Origin: a bacterium
Lineage (GTDB): Bacteria; Omnitrophota; Gorgyraeia; Gygaellales; UBA12090
Direction of reading: 5' to 3'
DNA length: 9,692 nt
Assembly (NCBI GenBank): GCA_004299495.1
Contig: SCPY01000085.1
Location: 1 to 9,692 of the forward strand
Every line of letters starts with the position of its first letter. Position 1 is the stretch's first letter. The position numbers were made by a program, and so were the translations under genes. The notes under the pieces were generated by a model, which was not told the DNA's origin, ran no database searches, and saw nothing but the letters and a program-made list of their open reading frames with translations. This document shows positions 1 to 7,300 of this stretch, one piece after another.

Positions 1-738
1 CTGCTGGAGGACATAGCCGCGCTTCCTGATATTCTTAAGCTGCTGTCCGGTTATAAATTCAAAACAAGCTTCGCGTGTATAGGCAAATGGGTGGAAAAAC
101 ACGTGGATCTGCACTTACGAATTATAAATGAGGGCCACGAAATTATAAATCATACCTACAGCCATCCGAACAGCGAAGTATTTAATCCGGACCGGAGATT
201 CGATCAGATAACTTACCGGGAGCGCGAAGAAGAGGTTATCCGCTGTCATGAGGTAATTAATAAACTGCTTAACTACACGCCGATAGGCTTTAGGGTGCCG
301 CATTTCGGCAACCAATTCACGGATGATATCTATAAAATCCTCTCGGGCCTAAACTATAGATATTCCTCTTCCACTGTCGCGCTTAGAAGCCAGAGCCGGG
401 GTTACCCCTATCGGCCATATGGCGGGGTGATTGAATTTCCCGTAAGCCCCTGCCCCAGGCACCCTCTGGCATGCTTTGATTCTTATCATTTTTTCAGGAC
501 CGCGCACCCGGCGTATAAATTCAGCCATCGGCATAGAGAAGATTTTATAAAATGTTTTAACAAGCTCCTGAAATCAGCCGGACAATCCGGAGCTTATTTA
601 AACGTATATTTTGACCCGTTGGATGTAGTTGAAAATGACGCTTTCAGGTTAATACTTAACGCGATCGCCGGAGCGGATGCCGCCGTGCTTAATTATTCGG
701 AGATTATTCAAAGGTTAGACGCGGCGAAAAAAGTTTAA
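1..738 (+). CDS. Polysaccharide deacetylase family protein (NodB-like), 5' end missing
   Basis: This is the C-terminal 245 codons of a carbohydrate esterase 4/NodB-fold protein. The frame is open from base 1, so the gene starts upstream; the GTG at 91 lies inside the domain and is not the start. Visible features are the FxxxGKW strand, the metal-binding HxxxH (His codons at 151 and 163, in NHTYSH), the RVPHFG segment (Arg codon at 292) that matches the R-x-P motif, and the YSSS segment of motif 4. Motif 1, with the catalytic Asp, is outside the window. Where the family usually has a motif 5 His, as in the neighbour's FYLHPWE, this protein has VYFDPLD, with Asp at 613. Such enzymes remove N-acetyl groups from polysaccharides. 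Here the lost His makes activity uncertain. It lies 9 nt before a second deacetylase and probably shares its transcript. The fold is fairly sure; the substrate is unknown. Confidence 0.82.
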   Translation: MLEDIAALPDILKLLSGYKFKTSFACIGKWVEKHVDLHLRIINEGHEIINHTYSHPNSEVFNPDRRFDQITYREREEEVIRCHEVINKLLNYTPIGFRVPHFGNQFTDDIYKILSGLNYRYSSSTVALRSQSRGYPYRPYGGVIEFPVSPCPRHPLACFDSYHFFRTAHPAYKFSHRHREDFIKCFNKLLKSAGQSGAYLNVYFDPLDVVENDAFRLILNAIAGADAAVLNYSEIIQRLDAAKKV

Positions 739-747
739 AATCAGAAT

Positions 748-1608
748 ATGCCTGCTGAAAAAATAACCCCGATAGTCAACGCCCTGTCAATTGATGTAGA
801 GGATTATTTCCATGTTTCGGCTTTTGAGCTGGCAATCAACAGAAATCACTGGGACGATTATGCCGGCAGGGTCGAGCAAAATACCGAAAAAATCCTGAAT
901 ATGCTGGAAGAGAGAAACATTAAAGCCACATTTTTCATTCTGGGGTGGGTGGCAAAACGCTGCCCGAAAATTGTCAGGACAATCAAAAACCTGGGCCATG
1001 AAATAGCGTCCCACGGCTATAATCACGAATTAATCACCAATCAGACCCCCGGCCTATTCCGGAAAGATTTAAAAGAATCCATTGCTGTGCTGGAAGACAT
1101 AACCGGGGAGAAGGTCATTGGCTACAGGGCGCCTTCTTTTTCCGTAACCCCAAAGACACTATGGTCCATTGATATAATGATTGAAATGGGCTTAAAGTAC
1201 GACTCCAGCGTATTTCCCGCTATGCGTGATTACGGCGGCTACCCGGGCGCCCCGCGAAATCCTTACAAAATTAAGAATGATTTCTGGGAATTCCCCTTAA
1301 GCACATATAAAATTCTGGGCTTAAGCATACCTGTGGCGGGAGGAGGGTACTTCAGGCTCTTTCCTTATGGACTGACAAGGCATTTGCTAAGGGAAAAAAA
1401 TAAGCAAGGCCTGCCTTTTATATTCTACCTGCATCCGTGGGAGCTGGATAGCGGCCAGCCGAGAATAAAAGAAGCATCGCTTCTTGGCCGTTTCAGGCAA
1501 TATCAGAATTTAGATAAAACAGAGCCCAGATTCAGAAATCTATGCCGCGATTTCGCGTTTAGCCCAATCAAGGACGTAATAAGTACCTGGGCCTCCACAA
1601 AAGGTTAA
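748..1608 (+). CDS. Exosortase-associated (XrtA-type) polysaccharide deacetylase
   Basis: A complete 286-residue NodB-fold deacetylase of the type found in PEP-CTERM/exosortase EPS loci, at the usual family length. All five motifs are visible: SIDVEDYFHV near the N-terminus (Asp16, Glu18, Asp19), SHGYNH with metal ligands His89 and His93, RAPSFS (Arg127), YDSSVFP (152-157), and FYLHPWELDSGQPR with His229. The extended DVEDYFHV and HPWELDxGQPR signatures mark this exosortase-linked subgroup, which often carries a C-terminal DUF3473 region. The predicted role is metal-dependent N-deacetylation of a nascent or surface exopolysaccharide. No signal peptide is evident, so it may act in the cytoplasm or at the inner membrane face. 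The ATG at 748 follows the previous stop by 9 nt and has no clear Shine-Dalgarno sequence. It is a paralogue of the upstream gene, and unlike that gene its catalytic motifs look complete. Confidence 0.9.
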   Translation: MPAEKITPIVNALSIDVEDYFHVSAFELAINRNHWDDYAGRVEQNTEKILNMLEERNIKATFFILGWVAKRCPKIVRTIKNLGHEIASHGYNHELITNQTPGLFRKDLKESIAVLEDITGEKVIGYRAPSFSVTPKTLWSIDIMIEMGLKYDSSVFPAMRDYGGYPGAPRNPYKIKNDFWEFPLSTYKILGLSIPVAGGGYFRLFPYGLTRHLLREKNKQGLPFIFYLHPWELDSGQPRIKEASLLGRFRQYQNLDKTEPRFRNLCRDFAFSPIKDVISTWASTKG

Positions 1609-1612
1609 CCTT

Positions 1613-2713
1613 ATGCCTGGCAATACCGTAAAATTATTGGATCATCGCGAAAGCGAAAGAAGCATTGAGTTAATGGATCTGGTGTTTAACGAGCAGGGAA
1701 TGGAAAAGCTCAATGTCTTAAGCCGGGATTACTGGGAGTGGCAGAATTGCCGCCACCCCGGAGGATGCTCAAAAATCTGGACAGTGGAGGATGAGAAGAA
1801 AAAAATAATCGCCCAGTATGTCAATATCCCTGCCAGGCTAAGCGTAAACGGCAGGCGGGCCGATGGCGGCATAACCATTGATTTGCTTGTTGACCCTAAT
1901 CATAGAAGGCAGGGGCTTTTTAAAATACTGGGCAAGTCCGCTATAGATGATTTAGAAAAGGCGGGAATGGATTTTCAATTAGCCTTTCCCAGGCGCGAAA
2001 AGGTGCACAACGGTTTTATTAACCGGCTAAATTGGGAGAAAATAGGCGATTTATCCCTGCTCGTAAAACCGATGGATTTGATGGCCGCGCTTGAAAAAAA
2101 AATCAGCAATGGACGCGTTGTCAAAATCATAAAATTGGCCGCTGGGCCGCTTAAGGCATTATCAAATAAGATAAGCCGCGGGAGAAAAAAGAATAAGTTT
2201 GTTTTCAGGTTAATGGACAATTTACCGGAAAAGGTAAATGACTTATCCCGGATCTTTATAAGCGAATTTCCAATTTCAATAATCAGGGATAAAGCCTATT
2301 TAGAATGGCGCTATATTCAGAAACCGGAGGGAAATTATAAAATACTGGGTATTTTTAACGGTGATGATCTGCTGGGAATAATAGTCTTAAAAATAAAAAG
2401 AGTGTTTTCCCTTGACGTAGGCTTCATAGTTGATATCCTGAGCGTACTGGACAACGAGGTAATTGATTCCCTGATAAAAGAGGCGTTAAGATTATTTTCT
2501 AAAGAAAGGGCCGGATTTTGCGCCAGCGTTATGACTAAAAATAACATTTATTACAGGTCCTTAAGAAAAAACGGATTTTTCCGCGTACCGCGTAAGATAA
2601 ATCCGATGAGATATATTTTAGATGCCCACGCGGGTTCAAAAAAAATAGACAAGAAATTCTTTTATGAAATAGATAACTGGTTTATAACGATAGGGGACTG
2701 GGATATTCTTTAG
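1613..2713 (+). CDS. GNAT-family acyltransferase-like protein with two GNAT halves
   Basis: A 366-residue protein with a GNAT fold signature in its N-terminal half. A beta strand (ITIDLLVDP) leads into the acetyl-CoA pyrophosphate loop HRRQGLF (Arg98, Arg99, Gln100, Gly101). A second, weaker copy of the domain seems to follow: DYWEWQ...HPGG at residues 39-51 is echoed by AYLEWRYIQKPEG at 228-240. The second half lacks an obvious R/Q-x-x-G-x-G/A loop. The C-terminus ends in WFITIGDWDIL, a tail I associate with GNAT-like proteins of EPS clusters. The start codon lies 4 nt after the deacetylase stop, with only a weak AAAGG upstream. By context it may acylate a sugar or amino-sugar of the exopolysaccharide, perhaps the amine exposed by the deacetylases. 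That role is an inference; a peptide or lipid acceptor is equally possible. Confidence 0.75.
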   Translation: MPGNTVKLLDHRESERSIELMDLVFNEQGMEKLNVLSRDYWEWQNCRHPGGCSKIWTVEDEKKKIIAQYVNIPARLSVNGRRADGGITIDLLVDPNHRRQGLFKILGKSAIDDLEKAGMDFQLAFPRREKVHNGFINRLNWEKIGDLSLLVKPMDLMAALEKKISNGRVVKIIKLAAGPLKALSNKISRGRKKNKFVFRLMDNLPEKVNDLSRIFISEFPISIIRDKAYLEWRYIQKPEGNYKILGIFNGDDLLGIIVLKIKRVFSLDVGFIVDILSVLDNEVIDSLIKEALRLFSKERAGFCASVMTKNNIYYRSLRKNGFFRVPRKINPMRYILDAHAGSKKIDKKFFYEIDNWFITIGDWDIL

Positions 2714-2721
2714 GCTTGAAA

Positions 2722-2726
2722 GAAGG
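2722..2726 (+). promoter_or_regulatory. Ribosome binding site GAAGG that fixes the exosortase start
   Basis: GAAGG ends 7 nt before the ATG at 2734, a normal spacing. A longer in-frame reading from TTG at 2716 would add six residues (MKEGVT) but has no comparable site upstream and would place this GAAGG inside the coding region. The ATG is therefore preferred. Confidence 0.6.
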
Positions 2727-2733
2727 CGTAACC

Positions 2734-3546
2734 ATGAGAAAAGAATACGCTGCTAAACTAAGCGTTATATTTCTATTGACCCTGGCGGCTTATATTCCTA
2801 CCTTTATCTGGATGTTCAGCCGCTGGACCGAAGCGGAAACCTATTACAGCCATAGCTTTTTAGTCCTGCCTATAAGTATTTTCCTAATCTGGATAAAAAG
2901 GAGAACCTTAAGCGGATTAGCCATTCAGCCATCGGCAAGCGGATGGCTATTCCTGGGTTTCGGCTTGCTGACACACCTTATCAGCGCGCTCTGGCAGGTA
3001 TATTTTAGCTCGGGATTCTCCATACTCCCGGTATTGGCCGGCATCATTCTGCTGTTCCTGGGAAAAAATTTCCTGAAGCATCTGTGGTTTCCGATATTTT
3101 TCCTTTCCTTCGCCATTCCGCTTCCCCTGGTTTTGATTTCTCACCTTAGCTTTAAACTTAAAATCCTTGCCTCGCAGGCGGCGGTGGCTGTTGTAAGCTT
3201 ATTGGGCATACCCGCGTCCAGGGCAGGCAGTATCATTACAACCCGCCATTCCTACCTGATTGTTGAAGACCCCTGCTCCGGAGTCCAATCGCTCATCGCC
3301 TTGATCGCCCTGGGCGCTCTTATGGCCTACCTGAGCAGGCTGTCAAGGGCTAAAAAACTCATACTTTTCTTCTCATCAATCCCGGCGGCAATCCTTGCCA
3401 ATGCCATCAGAATAACCACCCTGACCCTAGCTAATGAAATCTGGGGGGCGCAATGGGTAGGCAGGACGTTTCATGATATTATGGGCATTGCCGTATTCAT
3501 CTGCGCGTTTACCGCGTTACAAATATTGAGCAGGGCCTTAGAATAA
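2734..3546 (+). CDS. xrt: Exosortase (EpsH/Xrt family transpeptidase)
   Basis: A 270-residue polytopic inner-membrane protein with about eight hydrophobic segments. It carries the exosortase signature: the N-terminal YSHSFLVLPIS segment (His40), the catalytic Cys181 in VEDPCSGVQSL, Arg226 in ANAIRIT, and His247 in FHDIMG. Exosortases recognise PEP-CTERM-like C-terminal signals (a short motif, a transmembrane helix and a basic end) and cleave the protein during surface delivery, commonly in EPS or biofilm-forming bacteria. At about 270 residues this is the short form without a fused EpsI domain; EpsI is a separate gene immediately downstream, overlapping by one base (TAATG), which suggests translational coupling. 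I cannot assign the exosortase subtype or the exact sorting motif from sequence alone, and no substrate tail is visible in the window. The triad is intact, so the family assignment is secure. Confidence 0.92.
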   Translation: MRKEYAAKLSVIFLLTLAAYIPTFIWMFSRWTEAETYYSHSFLVLPISIFLIWIKRRTLSGLAIQPSASGWLFLGFGLLTHLISALWQVYFSSGFSILPVLAGIILLFLGKNFLKHLWFPIFFLSFAIPLPLVLISHLSFKLKILASQAAVAVVSLLGIPASRAGSIITTRHSYLIVEDPCSGVQSLIALIALGALMAYLSRLSRAKKLILFFSSIPAAILANAIRITTLTLANEIWGAQWVGRTFHDIMGIAVFICAFTALQILSRALE

Positions 3547-4166
3547 TGGATAATAAGAAATTTCTTCTCGCGGCGGGAATTCTCACCATAACAGCGGTAA
3601 TTGCCTTTTTATTCTACATCCCAAGCGGACTTGAAACTGAATACGCGATTAGAGTTTCTGATTTTCCCAAGTCCATAGGCGGATGGGCATCCAAAGATAT
3701 TAAGGTTTCGGAGCGCGATTACAGCCTGATGGGCACCCGAAACCTCATCCTAAGGAATTATTTCAGCAAAAAGGGTGGTACGGTTAATCTCTACATAATT
3801 TACTCTCAAGACAACCGCAAGGTAAGCGACCCTCCGGAAATCCATCTGCAAGGCCACGGCTCTACCATTACCTACGCCAAGCCCTTAAAGATAAGCGGCC
3901 GCATTACCGCCACAAGCTTAGTAATAGAAAGAATGGAACACCGTGAGTTAGCCGCCTATTGGTATAAAATCGGCAGTTTAAACACAAATAGTTATCTAAA
4001 ACAACAGTTTAAGGCGGCCTTCCTGAGGACCATAGGAAGAAAGAAATCTGTTGCTTTAATCAGGGTTTTGACTAAAATAGAAGGTGAGGATGATCAGAGG
4101 GCTACGGAAAGAATTAAGTTATTTTGCGCGTTAATGGAGCCCTTGCTGGAAAAGTATATCCCCTAA
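3546..4166 (+). CDS. epsI: EpsI-family exosortase partner (DUF3485)
   Basis: A 206-residue protein with one N-terminal membrane anchor (about residues 6-25) and a periplasmic DUF3485 domain. Typical features are the FPxxIGGW stretch (40-47), the R/L-RNYFS segment (69-74), and the strand VNLYIIYSQDNRK (80-92). EpsI proteins accompany exosortases, either fused to the C-terminus or encoded next door, and are thought to assist protein sorting or EPS export; their exact biochemistry is not settled. The next motif, usually close to H-[SP]-P-[KE]-x-C-x-x-G-x-G, reads DPPEIHLQGHG here (95-105), so the usual His and Cys are replaced by Asp95 and His100. The ATG overlaps the exosortase TAA by one base. 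This is the last gene of the operon, ending 8 bp before a new promoter, with no terminator of its own seen. Confidence 0.85.
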   Translation: MDNKKFLLAAGILTITAVIAFLFYIPSGLETEYAIRVSDFPKSIGGWASKDIKVSERDYSLMGTRNLILRNYFSKKGGTVNLYIIYSQDNRKVSDPPEIHLQGHGSTITYAKPLKISGRITATSLVIERMEHRELAAYWYKIGSLNTNSYLKQQFKAAFLRTIGRKKSVALIRVLTKIEGEDDQRATERIKLFCALMEPLLEKYIP

Positions 4167-4174
4167 CGGGAGGT

Positions 4175-4203
4175 TTGACAAAAATGTTTTCTTGTGGTAT
4201 ACT
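4175..4203 (+). promoter_or_regulatory. Sigma-70-type promoter upstream of the riboswitch
   Basis: The -35 box is TTGACA (4175-4180) and the -10 box TATACT (4198-4203), separated by exactly 17 bp, with a TGG extended -10 at 4195-4197. The -35 is a full consensus match and the -10 is five of six. Transcription should begin near 4209-4211, about 30 nt before the aptamer. The promoter sits directly behind the epsI stop, so the giant downstream gene can be transcribed independently of the operon. Confidence 0.85.
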
Positions 4204-4240
4204 TTTTAATAAGAATTGCTTTTTGGAAACTGATAGCTTT

Positions 4241-4334
4241 AACGATAAAGGCAAACTACCTGAAAGGGTAGGACGCAAAGCCGCGGGCCTAAAAGTCGGG
4301 GGAACTCGAAAAATGGCAGCCGGGTTACCGAAAC
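4241..4334 (+). promoter_or_regulatory. Cyclic di-GMP-I riboswitch aptamer (GEMM-I)
   Basis: The sequence follows the GEMM-I consensus closely: GGCAAAC, a short stem closed by a GAAA tetraloop (stem 4256-4261 with 4266-4271, loop 4262-4265), GGACGCAAAGCC, GGCCUAAAA, a variable hairpin (4296-4300 with 4305-4309, GGAA loop), AUGGC as the other side of the tetraloop receptor, then GGGUUACCG. Aligned with the Vc2 aptamer of Vibrio cholerae, the ligand-contacting bases are kept: G20 is G4251, A47 is A4278 and C92 is C4328. Because position 20 is G and not A, the expected ligand is cyclic di-GMP, not 3',3'-cGAMP. It lies between a strong promoter and an intrinsic terminator, in the leader of the giant secreted protein gene. 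Confidence 0.95.
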
Positions 4335-4348
4335 TCATGTGACGCGTC

Positions 4349-4376
4349 CCTATTCTTTTAAAGAATAGGTTTTTTT
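4349..4376 (+). terminator. Intrinsic terminator, expression platform of the riboswitch
   Basis: A 9-bp stem (CCTATTCTT, 4349-4357, with AAGAATAGG, 4361-4369) has a 3-nt loop and is followed by seven T residues (4370-4376). It lies 15 nt after the aptamer and 17 nt before the start codon of the giant gene, the usual position for a riboswitch-controlled terminator. It may also stop read-through from the upstream operon, for which no other terminator is visible. Confidence 0.85.
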
Positions 4377-4393
4377 ATTTATACATCGGGACA

Positions 4394-7300
4394 ATGAATA
4401 AGATAAAAATCTTAGCGTTTACCGCCGCCTCAATAATATCAATCCTTGGCCTATGCCCGGCATCATACGCCGCCACCTACTACGTGGACGCTTCCGCGGC
4501 AAGTGACAGCGGCAGCGGCTCCCAGGCCTCCCCCAAGAAATATATTAAATCCGGTATTGCCTTAATGACAGGCGGGGATACCTTAATTATAAAAGACGGG
4601 GTTTATACCGGCGATAACAATATGCTCTCAAGCGCATCCGGCTGGGAGTATAACAATATCCCTGACGGTACCCCCGGGGCTTACACAACTATAAGAGCGG
4701 AAAATTACCTGGGAGCGGTTATTGACGGCGAAAACGCCCGCATCCCTATGTATATAAACCAAAATTCCTATGTTAAGTTTGAGAATATCCACTTTAGGAA
4801 CAGCGGAATCCTGACCATAGGAACCAATGTCATCATTGCCTACTCTGACCATATTAAAGTATTGAAATGCGCCTCCGAAGAGACGTATAACTGGCATTTC
4901 AGGCTGCAGTATAGCAACTATGTCCTGTTTGAAGACTGCTTTACCTGGGGAAGAGGAGCCTACGCTTTCGTCGCTAAGGGCGCGTCGGATGATTTTACCC
5001 AAAGCTCGCACAATGTGTATCGCAGGTGCGTAGCGCGAAGAGACGCCCATTATTTCGCTCCGGGAGGAAACAATCACGGATCTTTTGTAGCGTATTATTC
5101 CGACCATAACTATTATCAAAACTGCGTCTCAATTGACCATCATTATATTTACGCCGGACAAGGATCTGACCCCGGCTTCGTCATAGCTTCTTATTACATC
5201 GCTAACGGGGGCTCTAACTATAACGTCCAATCAAGCTTATCTATAAACGAAGAGAATAACGGCATGATGTTTGAGGCGGGCCCCAATAATGTCAATATTA
5301 ACAACTCCGCGTTTTTGATGTCTGCCTCCGGGAGCAACAGGGGCATGATATTCAGGGATACCGCGACAACCAACATTGCTAATTCTATCCTTGCTTACGC
5401 TGGCGTTGACGCTCTGTATGAATCGGGAAATTCTGTATTACAATCTTGTAAAAATAACCTGATTTTCGGTAATAGCGTGGGATTCCAGGATGTAAGCGGA
5501 ACGCACACCTATAACATCCTTTACAATAACGGCGCTAATTATGTGGCTTCTTCCGCCGGAACGGGAGAGCGCACCAATATAAACCCTTTAACCAACGGCC
5601 TGAAGTATCCCGTCCGTATTGAGGCGGGTTCGGCTCTGGCTGCCGCGGGAGAGGGAGGCGCCAGGTCCGGCCCGGAAATCCTGAAAAAGATCGGCATTTC
5701 CGGAACCCTATACGGAGAGGCCGGGTGGGATACCGTAACAAGCGAAAACCTCTGGCCGTTTCCAAACGAAGATGTGATAAAACAAAAAATGAGCGCCTAC
5801 AACCTTCACGGCGCCAATGGCGCCAGAGGCTTTTGCGCTCCGGGGACAACCCTTACAAAATACATCTGGGAGTTTTTAGGAAATACCATACCGCCGGAGA
5901 TTTACGGCGCCACCGCTAACACTCCTCCGGTATTGGCTTCCATCGGCAATAAATCAGTAAATGAAAATATAGCGCTTAGTTTCGCTCTTAGCGCCAGCGA
6001 CGCGGATGGCGATTCCCTTACCTATTCGGCAGCGGGGCTGCCTGCCGGGGCGACGCTAAGCGGACAAACTTTTTCCTGGACACCCAACAGTACTCAATCG
6101 GGAAGCTATACCGTTACCTTCACTGTGAATGACGGTAACGGTGGCTCTGACTCTGAGGCCATTACCATAACAGTTGTCAATGTGAATGCCGCGCCGGTGC
6201 TTACGGCAATCGGCAACAAGTCCATAGCAGAGAACGCGGCGCTTACCTTTACCATAAGCGCGACAGACGCTGACGGCGATACCCTTACTTACTCGGCATC
6301 TAACCTGCCCGCGGGCGCAACCTTTAACGCCTCAACTAAAACCTTCAGCTGGACCCCCGGCTATGCCCAGGCGGGCACTTACAGCGCGGTGCATTTTCAA
6401 GTAACCGACGGGAGCTTAAGCGCCAGCGAAGATATCACTATCACGGTTAACAACGCCAACCAGGCGCCGGCGCTGTCCGCGATAGGGAATAAGACAGTGG
6501 CCGAAAATATAGCGCTTAGTTTCGCTCTTAGCGCCAGCGACGCGGATGGCGACACATTAACTTATTCCGCGAGCAGCCTGCCCACAGGAGCAACCCTGAA
6601 CAGCTCAAGCGGAGCATTTAACTGGACGCCAACTTATGCCCAGGCAGGAAGCTATAGTATTACCTTAAGCGCCAATGACGGCAAGGGAGGGACTGCCTCT
6701 GAAGCGATTACTATTACCGTAACCAATGTCAACCGGGCGCCGGTATTGACCGCGACCGGTAACAAGTCTGTGGCCGAGAACTCGGCGCTTAGTTTTACCA
6801 TAAACGCGACAGATGCCGACGGCGATACCCTGGCATACTCGGCAAACGCCCTGCCCGCGGGAGCAGCCCTGAACAGCTCAAGCGGAGCATTTAACTGGAC
6901 TCCAACTTATGCCCAGGCAGGAAGCTACCCAATAACCTTTAGCGTTAGCGACGGCAAAGGGGGAAGCGCCTCTGAAGCAATCACTATCACGGTAGCTAAT
7001 GTGAATAGAGCGCCTGTTTTAACCGCGATAGGTAACCAGATTGTTACCGAGAATTCAACCCTTACCTTTACCATAAGCGCGACAGACGCTGACGGCGATA
7101 CCCTGACATACTCGGCATCTAACCTGCCTACAGGCGCAACCTTTAACGCCTCAACTAAAACCTTCAGCTGGACCCCCGGCTATGCCCAAGCGGGCATTTA
7201 CAGCGCGGCGCGTTTCGCGGTAACCGACGGGAGCTTGAGCGCCAGTGAAGATATTACTATCACGGTTAACAACAATAACCGCCTGCCGGCGCTTACATCT

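Noticed and set aside
2716..2733. TTG start six codons upstream for the exosortase
   Set aside because: It has no ribosome binding site, whereas the ATG at 2734 is preceded by GAAGG at good spacing.
4241..4334. cGAMP-specific (GEMM-Ib) riboswitch
   Set aside because: That variant carries A at the position equal to Vc2 G20; here it is G (4251), so cyclic di-GMP is expected.
4124..4342. 72-codon plus-strand reading frame between epsI and the giant gene
   Set aside because: It overlaps the epsI end, the promoter and the whole riboswitch aptamer; the bases are explained by RNA structure, and no protein family is recognisable.
4448..4458. Lipobox (LGLC) making the giant protein a lipoprotein
   Set aside because: The residue before Cys21 is Leu, not Gly/Ala/Ser, and a good signal peptidase I site (ASYA|A) follows.
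4628..5119. 163-codon minus-strand reading frame
   Set aside because: It lies opposite the beta-helix region of the giant protein, has no recognisable motif, and is best explained as a shadow of the real coding strand.
5535..5919. Overlapping minus and plus short frames (104 and 64 codons)
   Set aside because: Both lie within the giant gene in other frames and are rich in Arg, Ser and Pro as expected of out-of-frame reading.
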